A stretch of 64,000 nucleotides of DNA, taken from positions 2,542,001 to 2,606,000 of the forward strand of contig JBBPUQ010000004.1 in NCBI GenBank assembly GCA_038501195.1, written 5' to 3'. Under the pieces are notes generated by a model that was not told the DNA's origin, ran no database searches, and saw only the letters and a list, made by a program, of their open reading frames with translations. This DNA comes from Nemania diffusa (taxonomy: Eukaryota > Ascomycota > Sordariomycetes > Xylariales > Xylariaceae). Shown here piece by piece: positions 35,475 through 48,662 of the stretch. The position numbers and the translations under genes are program-made. Numbering within the stretch: position 1 is the first letter of the stretch; every line of letters begins with the position of its first letter.

Positions 35475-38400
35475 GGGTTACTAGTAACATACTATATCCC
35501 TAAATAAAAACAGAGCTAACTTATTTTAAAATAATTAAATAAAAATATATAGTATAAATATAAATAATATTTATAATATAGTATATATTAAAATTATTTT
35601 AATTATTGATTTAATTTATAAACTATTGTTTATATTTGTTTTTTATTGTATAAAATTAAAATAATAAAACAAAAGTTGTAATAATTTATATTATTAATTA
35701 TTAAGTTTTTATTTAAAAAAAACTAGCTATTAAAGCTTATTTTAACTATAATATATTATTACAAAATATAAATTTTATTTTTTTATTAATTATTGATTTT
35801 ATTAAAAGTTTATTAATTTAAATTATAATTAAATTAAAATTTATTTAATTTATTTGTTTTATTTTAATATTTATATTAAATATATTTAAAGTTTTATTAT
35901 AATTAATTATTTTTATACAATTTAATTTTATATTTATTTTTATATAAATAAATTAATAATAAAATATTATATTAATAAATATAAAAAAACAAAATATTAT
36001 TAATAATATAACTATTAATATTTATATTAAATTTAAAATTGTTAAATTAATTAATATTTTTATATATAAATTTATTAAAAAAATTAAATAAATTAAAGTT
36101 ATATTAATTTATATTATTTTAATTAATTAAATATTTAATAATTATTAAAAATTTATTAAATATTTTAAATTAAATTAAATAATTTTAAATTTATATATTA
36201 TTAAATAAATTTATAAACTAGTTATATTAGTTATAATAAATAATAAATATAATATTATAAAATTAATTAAAAACTTTATAAAATTTATTTAGTTTTTTAA
36301 TTTAAAAACTATTAATAATAATATTAATAAAAATAAATTCGCAATTAATTTTTATTATTTATAAAAAGTTTTATTTAATTATTTTTTAATTAAACTAAAA
36401 AAAAGTAAAAAATATAAAGTTTAATTTTTTTTAAATATATTTTTAAGTTTATTAAACAATAAAACAAAAAAAAAATTAAAATTAAATTTAAATTAATTTT
36501 AATTAAATAAAAATTTATTAATATTAATTTATTTTTATATAAAATTAAAAATAAACTAAATAAAATTAAACTAAATTTAAAAATATTTTATTAGTTAAAA
36601 CTATAAATACTTTTATTAAAAAAAATCAAAAAAAAATTGATTTTTATTTATAATTTATTAAGTTTTAAATTATTAATTTTAATTAAAAATAAATATAAAT
36701 ATTTTAGTTTATTTATATAAATATAAAATATAGCTAAATAATAAACTAAAATAAAAAATATTAACAAAAACTAATTAAAAATATAAAAACAAAGTTTATT
36801 TTAAATTGTTTTTTTATTAAACTTTTTTAATTTATTATAATTATTTTATATTATTATTTAGTTTATTTATAATTTAAATTAAATAAGTTTTTTTTATATT
36901 AAAATATATTATTTATTTTATTATTTAATTTAAAATTGTTTAAATTTAATAAATTAAAACTAATTAATTTTAATTTTTGTTTTAGTTTATTTTAGTTTTT
37001 TTTAAATTTAATAAATTTAATAATTTAAAATATTTATTTATATAAAATATAACTTTTTAAATTAATTCTTAAATATTTATATTTATAAATATATAAAATT
37101 TAATTAATAAAAAAAGCAATTAATAATAATTAATTTAAATAAAATATAATTAAATAATTATAAATTTATATTATAACTTTTAAAAAATAAATATTTAAAT
37201 TAATATTGTTAATATTAACTAATTTTATAAATTTAAACTATTATTTTTTATTTAAAAATATATAACAATTAATAAAGTTTTAAATTAAATTTAATATTAT
37301 ATATAATTAATAAAAAATACTAATAATAATATATAGTTTTGTTTGTTAAAATTAAATATAATATTTATTTTAAAAATATATAAATTTAAAATATTTATAA
37401 CAAATCAAAAATATAAAAATATAAAATAAAACAATATAGTTTTTTTAAAACTTAAATAATTAAAAGTTTTAATATTTAAATATATTAAAATATTTTTAAT
37501 ATATATTAATATAAATATAATAATAATAATATAAACTTATATAAATATTTATTTTTTAAAACAATATATAGTTTTTTTATAGTTGATTTTATTAACTTTT
37601 AATTTATTAATTAGTTATATTTTTGCTAAATAACTAATAATTACTTTATTGTAAAAACTTATTTTTTATGTTTTTATTGCTGTTATTATATATAGTAAAT
37701 TTTACAACATTGTTTAAAAAAATATTTATTTATGTTATTTTAAATATTAAAATATAAACTTTTTTTAAAAATAATTAATATAAATATTAATAGCTTTTAA
37801 AAGTTTTAAATAAAAAAAAATATACTAAATTATAACTATTAAAAACTTAATATAAAACTATAAAATAAATTATAAATAAATATTAATACTAATATAAATT
37901 TCAAATTTATATTTAATAAGTTTGAAATATATATTTATTAATAAAATATAGTTTAATTTAAAGCAAGTTTAACTTTTATAACAATAATAAATTTTGTTTA
38001 AACATTTATTAATCAAAGATTTATAAAATTTTCAGTAAATTTTATATAGTATTTAATAAAATAAAGTATAAAATTGTTAATGTATATAAATAACAAAAGT
38101 ATAAAATTTAAACCAATTTATTAAACTTTGTATATTTTTTTTAGTATTAAAAAACTTTTGTAATTATTGTTAATATGTTTATACAACTTTAATCAAATAT
38201 TTGTAATAAATTTTCAAGCATATATAAATAACTGCAATATTGTATAAAAATATAATAAATTTATTATAAGTTAAATATATATATAGCTATTAATTAAATA
38301 GCTTATATTTATAATATAATATTATAAGTTGTTTATTAAAGTTTTTGCTATATTTAGTACGTTATTTATTTTTAAAGATTTTTTATTGTTTTAGTTATAT

Positions 38401-38738
38401 ATATAAAACAGTTTATTTAATTAGTACATTATAAAAATAATTAAAAACGTTTATTATAAATTCGACTTAAGTATAATTTCAATATTTTTTAATAATTTAT
38501 TTTTTTTATAAATCAAAATTAATTGTTAAACGTTTTATTTTAATATGCTAAAAAAAAAAAGTACTAAAGTTTTACGCAATATATACTAAAAAAAACAAAA
38601 GTATATAAATTTAAACTATTAAACACAAAAACATGTACAAGTATATAACTTTATATAAATAAATACTATATAATAATATAAATAAATAAATAATAACTAA
38701 AAAAAAAAATAATAAAAATAATAAAAAAAATTAATATA

Positions 38739-38877
<139 letters not shown>

Positions 38878-39869
38878 AAATATTTTATTTTATTTATTTA
38901 TTTATAATTAAAAAAATTATTTTAATAAAAACAAATTATAAATTATAATTTTTTTATTAATAAAATAAAATTAAATAAATTATTTATTTATAATATTAAT
39001 TATATATATAATTATTTAAAAAATTTTAAAAATTATTTATTTTATATCTTTTTTTATTAAAAAAATAATAAAAATAATTATATATAAATTAATTATTAAT
39101 TTAATATTATTATTATAAAATTTAAATTTAATATAAAATATTATTTTAAATATATTATTATATATTTAAATTTATAATTTTTTAAAAATATATTATAATT
39201 ATAAATTATTAAAATTTTAAAAATAAATAAATTTTTTTTTATTTTATTATATAATAATTTTTAAATTTTTATATAATTTAATTTTTTTTATATTAAATAT
39301 TTATATTAATAATAATTTTTAATAATAATTTTTATTATTATTATATATTAATATAATTTAATTAAACTTTTATTATTTATATATAAAAATTATTTTTATA
39401 TATTTTAATTAATTAATTTATAATTTATTTATAAATAATAAATATATATTATATATTAAATTAATATTTTTAATTATTATAAATTTAAATATTATAACTT
39501 TTATATTAATTATATATTAATTTTTTTATTTATTTAAAAAATATAAAAATATAATATATAATTATATTTAAACTTTTAAAATTATTAATAAATTATTATT
39601 AATTAATAATATTATAAAAATATTTATATTATATAAATAAATATAATAATTAATAAATTATTTATATATATATAAATAATATTTAAAAAAATTAATTAAA
39701 TTATAATATTATAATATTTAAATTTTTTTTATTTTATATTTAAATATAAAATAAAAAATTTAAAAAAATTAAATTAAATAAAATATTAATTAAATTATAA
39801 AATATATATTAAATTTTAATAAATATAAAAAAAATTAATAAAATATAATTAAATATATATAAAGTTTTA

Positions 39870-40290
39870 ATAAATATAAATATAAATTTATTAATATTAA
39901 ATATATAATATATATATTTAAAAAAAGCTATTATTTTTTTATAATAAAATAAAAATTTATAATTTTTATTTATTTTATTTTTAAATTATTAAAATTTATA
40001 TTTTTATTATAAATATTATAAATAAATTAAATTAAAAATAAAATAAATAATTATAAATTATATAATATATAAATAATAAAAAGTTAATAATTTATTATTT
40101 TAAAATTTAAAAAATATAATTTAATAAATAATAATTTTATATAAAATATTTAATAATTATTTAAAAATTTTAAATGTTATATAATAATTATATAATATAA
40201 TAATAATAAAAAACTAATATAAAATAAAATAATTTATTAATAAATTAATATTTTAAAAAATATTTTAAATAATAATTTTTAAAAAATAAT
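39870..40290 (+). repeat. Dispersed direct repeat, copy 1 (pairs with 53076-53590)
   Basis: Shares an ordered series of words with 53076-53590: AATATAAATATAAATTTATT, AAAGCTATT/AAAAGCTATT, TTATATTTTTATTATAAATA, AATTATATAATATATAAA and the AATATAAAATAAAATAATTT block. Both copies have drifted by small indels and A/T substitutions. Confidence 0.55.
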
Positions 40291-43037
40291 ATTATAAATT
40301 AATTTTAATTTAATTTATAAATTATATAATTTATTTAATTATTATATTAATAAAAAAAAATAATTATTATATATAATTTAAATTAATTAATTTAATAATT
40401 TAAAAATAATATAATATTAAAAATATTAATATAATAATTTAATTTTTTATTATTATATTAATTATTTTAAATAAAAAGTTATATTATTATTTATTATAAT
40501 ATATAATTTAAACTTTTTTAATTTTATTTAAATTTTATTAAAAAATTATATATTAAATTAATATTATAAATTATAATTAAATTTTTATAATTAATTTTAA
40601 TTTAATTATAATAATATTATAATTTAATAAAATATTAATAAATTAATATAAATATAAATATTTATTATTAAAAAATAAATATATTATAATATAAATAAAT
40701 TATTTAAATAAATATTTATATAAAATTAAAAATATTAATATAATTTATTAAAATTAAAAATAAAAAAATTAAACTTTTAAAAATAATTTTAATAAATTTA
40801 TAAAATATATAATTTAAAAAATAAAAATTTAATAATAAAATTATTAAATTATAATTTATTATAATTAATATAAAAAAATAATAATATAATTTTTTATTTA
40901 TTAATATTTAATATAAATTAATAAAAAATAAAAAATTATATTATTATTTTTTTTATATTAATTATAATTAATTATAATTTAATAATTTTATTATTTATAT
41001 TTAAATGTTTTTTTTTTAAATTTTAATTAATATATTAATAATATATTTAATTTAATTATTATTTATTATATTTATAAAAAATCTTTAAATATTAAATAAT
41101 AATTATTAAAAATTAAAAATTAAAAATTAAAAATATATAATATTTAATTAAATAATTAATAATAATAATAATAAAAGTTTTAATATTTTTAAAATAAATT
41201 ATTTAAAATTAAAATTAAAAATTATATTTATATATAAATTATTTATATATATATATATATTTAAATTTTATAAATTTTAATTAATTATTTTTTAATATTT
41301 TTAAATTTATTAAATAATTTTAATTTTTTAAAAAATATAATTATATATATTTATATATATATAATAATATTAAATAATTAAATATAATAATTTTTTATAT
41401 AATATAATATATAAAAGTATTATTTATAAAACATTAAATTAATAATATATTTTATTTATTATTAATATTTTTATTAATATTTAAAATTAATTTATAATTA
41501 TTTTTAATATTAATAATGTAAAAAATAAAAAAAATTATATAAATTATATATTATAATTATAGCTTTTTTTTATTTTTTATTAATTTATATTAATTAATTA
41601 TTTTTTAAATCTTTTATATTAATAAAAGTTTTTAAAAATATTAAATAAATAAATTTATATAAAAACAATATATTTTTAAAATAAACTATAATAATTTTTT
41701 AATTTTTATTTATTATTTTAATTATTTTAATAAAAAATTATATTATTAATATTAATATATAATAAAAACTTTTATAATATTCTTTTTATTTTTTTAATAA
41801 ATTATTTTATTATATAAATTTATAAATAATATTATAATTTATATTATAAAATATATTTATATTTAAATAAAGAAATTTTATTATTTATTTAAAATAATAA
41901 ATTAAAAAGTTTTTATATAAATATATTAATTTAATTAAAAAAGTTAAATATATTTTTTAGTTTTATATTTAAAAATATATAATATTATTTAATTTTTAAA
42001 TTTATAATTAATATTATATTTTTTATAATTTATTAATTTATTAAAAACTTATATATTAAATTAATATGAATTATTAATTTATTTATAATAATATTATATT
42101 AAATAAAATCTTAATAAATTAATAAAAATAATTATATAATTATTATTAATTATATTAATATAATTATAAATGTTTAATTTTAAAAAATAAATATATTGAA
42201 ATATAATTTAATTATTTTTTTATAATTTTATTATTTATTTAAATAAATTAAAATAAATTATATTAATTAATATTTATAAATAAAATAATATTTATATATA
42301 TTTATAAATATAATTAAAAAATTAATATAATTAATATTTTTAATAATATTAATAAAATATATTATATATAATATATTTTTTAAATTAATTAAATAAAATA
42401 TAAATAATTTATAATATTAACTATTATTTTTAATTAATTTTTTATATATTTATATATTATAAATTATTTAATTTATTTTATTATATAATAAAATATTAAA
42501 ATTATATATATATTATTAAATTAATTAATATATAAATAAATTAAATTTATAATTATAATAAAAAAAATTAATATTATTAATATTTTTAATAATATTAATA
42601 ATATATATTATATATAATTAAAAATTATTTTAATAAAAAGAAATTTTATATTATAATAACTTTTATTAATAATAAAATAAAAACTTTTTTAATTTTTTTT
42701 TTATTAATAAATTATTTTATTATAAACTTATATATTAAATTAATATTAACTATTAAAATATTATTAATAATTTATTTATAATTAAATAATAACAATTTAA
42801 TTTATTAATTATATAATTTAATTAATTATTATATATAATAAATATATAATTAAACTTTTATTATTTATATATAAAAGCTTTTTTTTTATTTTTTAATTAA
42901 TTTATTTATAATATATTTAATTTAATTATTATTTAAATATATTTATTATATATAAATTAACTGTTTATTTTAATTTAATTTAATTAAATAAAATAAACTT
43001 TTTAATTTATAAATTATATATATATATATTATATATT

Positions 43038-43042
43038 AAATT
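43038..43042 (+). repeat. Target-site duplication AAATT of the copia element (left)
   Basis: AAATT immediately before the left LTR; the same five bases follow the right LTR at 48957..48961. Confidence 0.88.
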
Positions 43043-43350
43043 TGTTGGACCAATGACCTGACAGGACCTGTACGTACGCACTAGGTGCGTACGACCAGGA
43101 CCTGAACCAGGACCCTTATCAGGTAACCGAATAGATAAGGAATACAGGGACCCACTGGGATCCACAGGACCCACAGGTCCCACGCACACACACATGTAAA
43201 TAACCTGCGTACGACCCTTCTGGTCGTACTTCCCTTTGTAGAATACACACACGAATCAATACAGAACCTTAGGACCTGGAAACAGACCCCAAACCCCACG
43301 GATTACTCCGAATCCTCTTGTGTACGTACGTACGAAGAGTTCCACCAACA
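43043..43350 (+). repeat. Left LTR (308 bp) of the copia element
   Basis: Starts TGTTGG and ends CCAACA, the usual TG...CA inverted ends. Looks identical to the right LTR over its full 308 bp by eye. Contains five CGTACG palindromes, two of them overlapping in the run GTACGTACGTACG near its 3' end. Confidence 0.95.
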
Positions 43351-43669
43351 CTGATCAGTGATTGCGGGACGCGATCACAGATTAGCAAAGTGAAGAGGCG
43401 GAGACCGGTTATTGTCAAGAATAACCTCCGTGCTACATCCTTTTTCCTTTCGTACGAGAAGTGGATTACCATTCTCGTCGATTGGCTGAAGACGCGTTGA
43501 ATTGACCGTCGGACGAACAAGGCCTAACTATCGTAGAGTTGAAGTTTCCTCTGCAATAGTCTGGTTGACCCTCGTACGAAGATCAACAAGACTGTGAGCC
43601 ATTTCACACACCTACCCTTCCGACTACCCTACCTACCCTACAACCCCTACCCTCCTACCTTCCACAATC

Positions 43670-44611
43670 ATGTCAACACCGACGACAAGAGCAGCAGCGG
43701 CAGCGGCAGCTGCGGCAGCTGAACAAGCTCAAAACGACAATCCGGCAGCTTCGTACGATGAAGATGACTTTACGTACGAAGATATGGCCGAAGGCAGCAG
43801 CATCCAAATGAAAATTTGGAAGAAAGAGACAGATCCGAAGTATTGGGATACGACCATTGACCCTAATACCCCTTCGGAACCTATAAAATTGACAACATAC
43901 TTCGCACGATGCCTACACGACTACATACGACTGAAAGTCGAAGGCGAACAGCTCGTACGAACATTTGCAATGGACTTTGACGGATGGACAAGATCTATGT
44001 TCGTAAATGTCAGTCGTACGTTCAAACAAGAATTTGGCATTATGGTCGGACGTAACTTAGGTACCCGACTGCGCGGTACAACATACGATGACAAGTTTAT
44101 CTACATTCTCAAGAAATATAGAGACGACGATGATGACGAGTCGGACGATGATATGTCCGTACGAACGGCACCAGCTCCGGCATCTACACCGGCGAGCATA
44201 TTAGAACCTCCCGTCGTACGAACGGATCTTTTGGCACCACAACCGGCTGCACCAAGACCAGCGACACCAGCACGCCATGCGGTGCCTGGTACAAATGATC
44301 AAGTACCCAGTCCCTTCGTACGAACAGGAACCCAAGAACCTGTACCTACCCCCGGGATTCCCACTGCGCATCCTGCGCCCCTACCCACGTACGAAGATCG
44401 GTCGTACGAACTTCCCCTACCCGGATTATTTACAATAGTCCGATTGAAACAGCCCAATTCACTGCGTTTACCAAGGTATGGCGATCCGACTGGAACTACA
44501 GCGGTAAGCCGTACGACATATTGTACGACAAGGCTCGAATCTTTATTTCGACGTGCCGTCGACTCGGAATTACTGAAGGACAGTACTACGCAGTATTTCC
44601 TTCCGTACTAA
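43670..44611 (+). CDS. Copia ORF1: Gag N-terminal region
   Basis: 313 codons from an ATG preceded by a CT/AC-rich leader. The protein begins with a poly-Ala run, then acidic blocks (YDEDDFTYEDMAEG), a putatively structured domain (about 60-155) and a Pro/Ala-rich linker. Its last 50 or so residues look out of frame: at about 44,400-44,460 the plausible Gag continuation passes to the -1 frame, where AQFTAFTKVWRSDWNYSG leads into the Gag core domain of ORF2. Gag forms the particle that packages element RNA. Confidence 0.8.
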   Translation: MSTPTTRAAAAAAAAAAEQAQNDNPAASYDEDDFTYEDMAEGSSIQMKIWKKETDPKYWDTTIDPNTPSEPIKLTTYFARCLHDYIRLKVEGEQLVRTFAMDFDGWTRSMFVNVSRTFKQEFGIMVGRNLGTRLRGTTYDDKFIYILKKYRDDDDDESDDDMSVRTAPAPASTPASILEPPVVRTDLLAPQPAAPRPATPARHAVPGTNDQVPSPFVRTGTQEPVPTPGIPTAHPAPLPTYEDRSYELPLPGLFTIVRLKQPNSLRLPRYGDPTGTTAVSRTTYCTTRLESLFRRAVDSELLKDSTTQYFLPY

Positions 44612-47079
44612 AAGAAAGAGCCGAACAGTACTATCTCAACTACATTGGTCCGACACGTAGATGGGACGAAATTTATACAATGCTCGACAATCACTTTAAT
44701 ACGACAGTTAACCATAGTCAGTACTGGACCGACTGGACGACTACTACCTTCGTACGAATGAAACAAGACAATCCGACGAAGACAATGCCTGAAGTATTAG
44801 AGACTATGATCGACAAGCTCCAACTTACGCAACGTGCCCTAGGACCTGGCTACCATGGAGAAATACCACTTCATACAGCAGTCGTACGAGCATGCTCTGG
44901 CGTACCCGAGCTCGAACCTGCCCTGATTAGTCAGAAACCTACGTGCGAAGCACTGTTTTCTGACCTGCGGGCAGCGCTGCAGGTTTCTCTCAATCGAGAG
45001 GTAAACCACTATCGTACGACAGACGTTCACTTCGTCGACAGACGGTATAATACCAAGTACCCGAAACGATCGTACGGTTATAGCCCCAAGAAGAATTTTC
45101 GTCGAGGACCACAGCGATCGTACGATAAGAATAACAGAAGTGACAAGAAGTGCTTTATTTGCAAGAAGCCTGGTTGTTGGTCCACCAACCACAGCCAACA
45201 GGAAAGATCGAAGGCAAGAGAGCAATATCTTGCTGCGTGCGATACCCTAGAGCAAAAAGCCCCATCGTACGAAGAGTATGATGCATTTGTACTGGACTAC
45301 GAAGGTGATGAGGACCTTCCGTACGACAATGAATCTGATAACGACCTGGATTCTGAGACCGGAAACGAAACAGTCCAATTCTTGATGGATTCAGCATATC
45401 TCCATCGTACGACAGGAGAAGACATATATGCCCAAGACCAAACGTCGACATCAGACAATTTCCACTTGGACAGCCAATATAGTACGAAATACCAAGGTAT
45501 CCTATGGGATACTGGCGCAGCTAAGGTTTCGACTACTGGAAAAGCCCAAGCCGAAGCTTTCGTACGAGAGAACCCTTCCGTACGAATAGACTGGACCCCG
45601 GGCAGTGCAGCAATTCGATTCGGTGGTATCAAAGGCCTTGAAGCTATAGGTACTATGACGATTCCAACGTCGATTGGACCGATTGAATTCCACATTCTAG
45701 ACGCACCGACCCCGTTCCTACTGTCGCTGCAAGACGCAGATCGACTGCACGCTTATTTCAACAACGTACAGGACGTGATCGTACGACAGGATGGTACAAC
45801 AGTACCAATCGTACGAAAATGGGGACACCCGTTTTTCGACGTCAGCCGATCGGAAGCCGCAGGTTACTTCACAGAACAGGAGCTCCGAAGGTTACATCGT
45901 CGATTTGGACACCCTCGTACGGAGAGACTTGTGAAGTTACTGCGAGAGGCTGGACATGATGACATTAACGTCTCAGTACTTCGAGAAATCAAGAAGTTTT
46001 GCCACCATTGTCAATCGTACGACCAAGCTCCAAGAAGATTTAAGTTTTCGCTGAAAGACGAATGCAATTTCAACTACGAAATAGTTATCGACGTCGTACA
46101 GATCAACGGACGACCGACTTTACACGTAATCGATACGAGTACTTCGTTTCAAGCAGCTAAATTTCTGAAGTCTTTGAGTGCGTACGATACTTGGGACGCA
46201 CTATGCCAATGTTGGATTTTGGTATACCAAGGGCCACCCGATTACATCGTACACGATCCCGGTACGAATTTTTCGTCCGAAGAATTTCGCAATAACGTAC
46301 GACTAGTCGGAGCTTCGTGCAAAGAAATGCCTGTCGAAGCACACTGGGCCGTCGGAAAAGTCGAACGGGCACATGCACCACTCCGTCGTACGTTTGATAT
46401 TTTGTACAAAGAAATCGGTCACTGTACGGACGAAGAAACAGTACTGCAAATGGCTATAAAAGCTTTAAACGATACAGCTGGACCGAACGGTCTCGTACCT
46501 ACTCTACTAGTCTTTGGAGCCTACCCCAGAATCAACGGCGATTCACCCCCTTCGCCGGAAATTACCCAAAGAGCGGAAGCCGTACGAAAAGCTATGAAGA
46601 TGTTGAGAAGTATTCGTACGAAAGTTGATATCGACCGAGCTATACAAACCAGAAACGGACCAGCATCATCGTACGAAGTACTTTCCCTACCCCTCCAGAG
46701 TGAAGTTATGGTATGGAGAGAACGAAAAGGCTGGACAGGACCGTATAAGATTTCTGCGATCGAAAATCGTGACATTACGGTCGATATGACGAACGGACCG
46801 GCCAAGTTCCGTTGCACACAGGTCAAGCCATACTACCGGCAAGAAGCTATGCCTGACCCATCGTACGAAGAGAATGACCCTTCGTACGACCCTCTCCAGG
46901 CTGTTGAACAGCCGCAACCCCGACGCAGAGGCAGACCGAGGAAGTCACCTGCACCCACTGGCGACCAATACCTTGCACCGAAAGAAGTCAACGATTACGC
47001 TCTAGCCGTACGACTGAGACAGGACGGTGTAATACTACACCCGGCGCACCCTTTGAACAATCAGACGCAGCCGAAATAG
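44521..47079 (+). CDS. Copia ORF2: Gag core, zinc knuckle, protease, integrase
   Basis: 852 codons from the first ATG, but the same frame is open well upstream without ATG, so translation probably enters by a -1 shift from ORF1. Domain order: Gag-core helix region (ISTCRRLGITEGQYYAVFPS), zinc knuckle CFICKKPGCWSTNH at about 45151-45192, aspartic protease LWDTGAAKVS, a GAG-pre-integrase zinc motif (LHRRFGHP with CHHC), and integrase core with the D-D-E residues in IDVVQINGR, VHDPGTNF and GKVERAHAPLRR. A basic GRPRKS motif near the end resembles an AT-hook. It stops at 47077-47079, while homologous RT coding continues in the -1 frame from about 47031. Confidence 0.88.
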   Translation: MYDKARIFISTCRRLGITEGQYYAVFPSVLKERAEQYYLNYIGPTRRWDEIYTMLDNHFNTTVNHSQYWTDWTTTTFVRMKQDNPTKTMPEVLETMIDKLQLTQRALGPGYHGEIPLHTAVVRACSGVPELEPALISQKPTCEALFSDLRAALQVSLNREVNHYRTTDVHFVDRRYNTKYPKRSYGYSPKKNFRRGPQRSYDKNNRSDKKCFICKKPGCWSTNHSQQERSKAREQYLAACDTLEQKAPSYEEYDAFVLDYEGDEDLPYDNESDNDLDSETGNETVQFLMDSAYLHRTTGEDIYAQDQTSTSDNFHLDSQYSTKYQGILWDTGAAKVSTTGKAQAEAFVRENPSVRIDWTPGSAAIRFGGIKGLEAIGTMTIPTSIGPIEFHILDAPTPFLLSLQDADRLHAYFNNVQDVIVRQDGTTVPIVRKWGHPFFDVSRSEAAGYFTEQELRRLHRRFGHPRTERLVKLLREAGHDDINVSVLREIKKFCHHCQSYDQAPRRFKFSLKDECNFNYEIVIDVVQINGRPTLHVIDTSTSFQAAKFLKSLSAYDTWDALCQCWILVYQGPPDYIVHDPGTNFSSEEFRNNVRLVGASCKEMPVEAHWAVGKVERAHAPLRRTFDILYKEIGHCTDEETVLQMAIKALNDTAGPNGLVPTLLVFGAYPRINGDSPPSPEITQRAEAVRKAMKMLRSIRTKVDIDRAIQTRNGPASSYEVLSLPLQSEVMVWRERKGWTGPYKISAIENRDITVDMTNGPAKFRCTQVKPYYRQEAMPDPSYEENDPSYDPLQAVEQPQPRRRGRPRKSPAPTGDQYLAPKEVNDYALAVRLRQDGVILHPAHPLNNQTQPK

Positions 47080-48662
47080 ACGCGCTGGCAACCCAGGGTG
47101 TATTTCAGTTCGTACGATATAACCCGGACCAACATGACCAAATGAGAATTTTCCGGACTAGGCTCGTACGAGAAGTCAAAGGTAAAACGACCAAGCCGTA
47201 CGAAAAGTCCAGATTAGTTGTACAAGGTTATAGAGACGACGACAAAGTCCGAATTCTTACGCAAGCACCGACAATCCAGCGTATGAGTCAACGGTTTATC
47301 ATGGCTTTGGGACCGTCGCTAATTCAAGACTACGGCATGCACGCGGAGCTGCGAGACATCTCTCAAGCATATACACAGTCGTACGACAAGTTGAACCGAG
47401 AGATTTATGCCTATTTGCCGAAGGAACTGGAAAACAGGTACCCGGCAGGCACTATGTTTCGGATCGTACGACCATTATATGGATTGGCTGAGTCAGGATT
47501 ATACTGGTATAAGACCTACCACAGACATCACTGCCAGGAATTAGGCATGAAAGTGTCTACGTACGACCCATGTTTGCTGTATACTGAGAAGAAACCCGAC
47601 GAATTTGCGATTACAGGACTTCAAACGGACGATACGTTCAGTATTGTGTCTGAGAAGTTTTCGTACGAAGAAGAAACCAAGCTACCATTTCGCGCGAAAC
47701 CAAAAGCAAAATTGACGCCCGAACACCCCGTCGAATTCAACGGAAGCAAGATCCAAATGGACGGACAGGATTTCATCTTCACTCAACGGGGACAGGCCGA
47801 ACAACTGCGTATTATTGACCTTCGTACGGAAGATTATCCTCAGCAATATGTCGCTCAGCGAGCTCGAGGCGCATATATCGCGTCGGTATGTCAACCGGAA
47901 GCATCGTACGACCTGTCGATAGCTGCACAAGTTCAAGAGCCGTCAGAGGACGATGTTAAAGCATTGAACGTACGAATACAATGGCAGATCGACAACGCAC
48001 AGCGAGGACTACGCTATATACCCTTGAATCTTAGTCGTACGAAGATCTTTATCTTCACCGACGGAGCGTTTGCAAACAACAAAGATTTGAGTTCTCAGAT
48101 CGGATTTGTAATCGTACTAGCCAACGAGAGCCGTACGAAAGACACCTTTACGATCGAAGGCAATATTGTTCACTGGAATTCAATCAAGTGCAAACGAGTC
48201 ACACGTAGCGTACTGGCAAGTGAGTTATATGGCATGGTCAACGGATTCGACTGCGCTATTGCACTCGGTACGACCCTTCAGAGAATCATTCGTACGATGA
48301 AATTACCAACTGTACCACTGGTTATATGTACCGATTCCAAGTCTTTGTACGAATGTTTGGTCAAGCTGGGAACTACGCAAGAGAAGCGACTTATGATCGA
48401 CATTATGTCACTTCGAGAAGCGTACGAAAATCGTGAGATCACAGAGATACGTTGGATCGATGGCAAGGATAACCCGGCAGACGCTTGTACGAAGAAAGCA
48501 CCTAACCAAGCACTGGAAAAGCTGGTTAGTACAAATAAGCTGGTCGTACGAGTGGAAGCATATGTAGATCGGTTGGACAGTGGAAGGAATGACGGAGGAT
48601 TGGTTGACATTGGAACTGGAGTTACCGCACAAAAGAAAGAATCTCCAGTGTTGGACCAATGA
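47031..48662 (+). CDS. Copia ORF3: reverse transcriptase and RNase H
   Basis: Reading frame -1 relative to ORF2. No ATG occurs until 47142, but the frame is open upstream and the residues from 47031 on (TTPGAPFEQSDAAEIDAL) look like the normal RT lead-in of fungal copia elements. RT motifs are SRLVVQGY, AELRDISQAYTQS with the first catalytic Asp, VRPLYGLAESGLYWY, and GLQTDDTF carrying the Asp-Asp pair in place of YVDD. RNase H residues are IFTDGAFANN, VLASELYGM and VICTDSKSL. The stop codon lies 14 bp inside the right LTR. All catalytic residues are kept. Confidence 0.88.
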   Translation, partial: NTTPGAPFEQSDAAEIDALATQGVFQFVRYNPDQHDQMRIFRTRLVREVKGKTTKPYEKSRLVVQGYRDDDKVRILTQAPTIQRMSQRFIMALGPSLIQDYGMHAELRDISQAYTQSYDKLNREIYAYLPKELENRYPAGTMFRIVRPLYGLAESGLYWYKTYHRHHCQELGMKVSTYDPCLLYTEKKPDEFAITGLQTDDTFSIVSEKFSYEEETKLPFRAKPKAKLTPEHPVEFNGSKIQMDGQDFIFTQRGQAEQLRIIDLRTEDYPQQYVAQRARGAYIASVCQPEASYDLSIAAQVQEPSEDDVKALNVRIQWQIDNAQRGLRYIPLNLSRTKIFIFTDGAFANNKDLSSQIGFVIVLANESRTKDTFTIEGNIVHWNSIKCKRVTRSVLASELYGMVNGFDCAIALGTTLQRIIRTMKLPTVPLVICTDSKSLYECLVKLGTTQEKRLMIDIMSLREAYENREITEIRWIDGKDNPADACTKKAPNQALEKLVSTNKLVVRVEAYVDRLDSGRNDGGLVDIGTGVTAQKKESPVLDQ

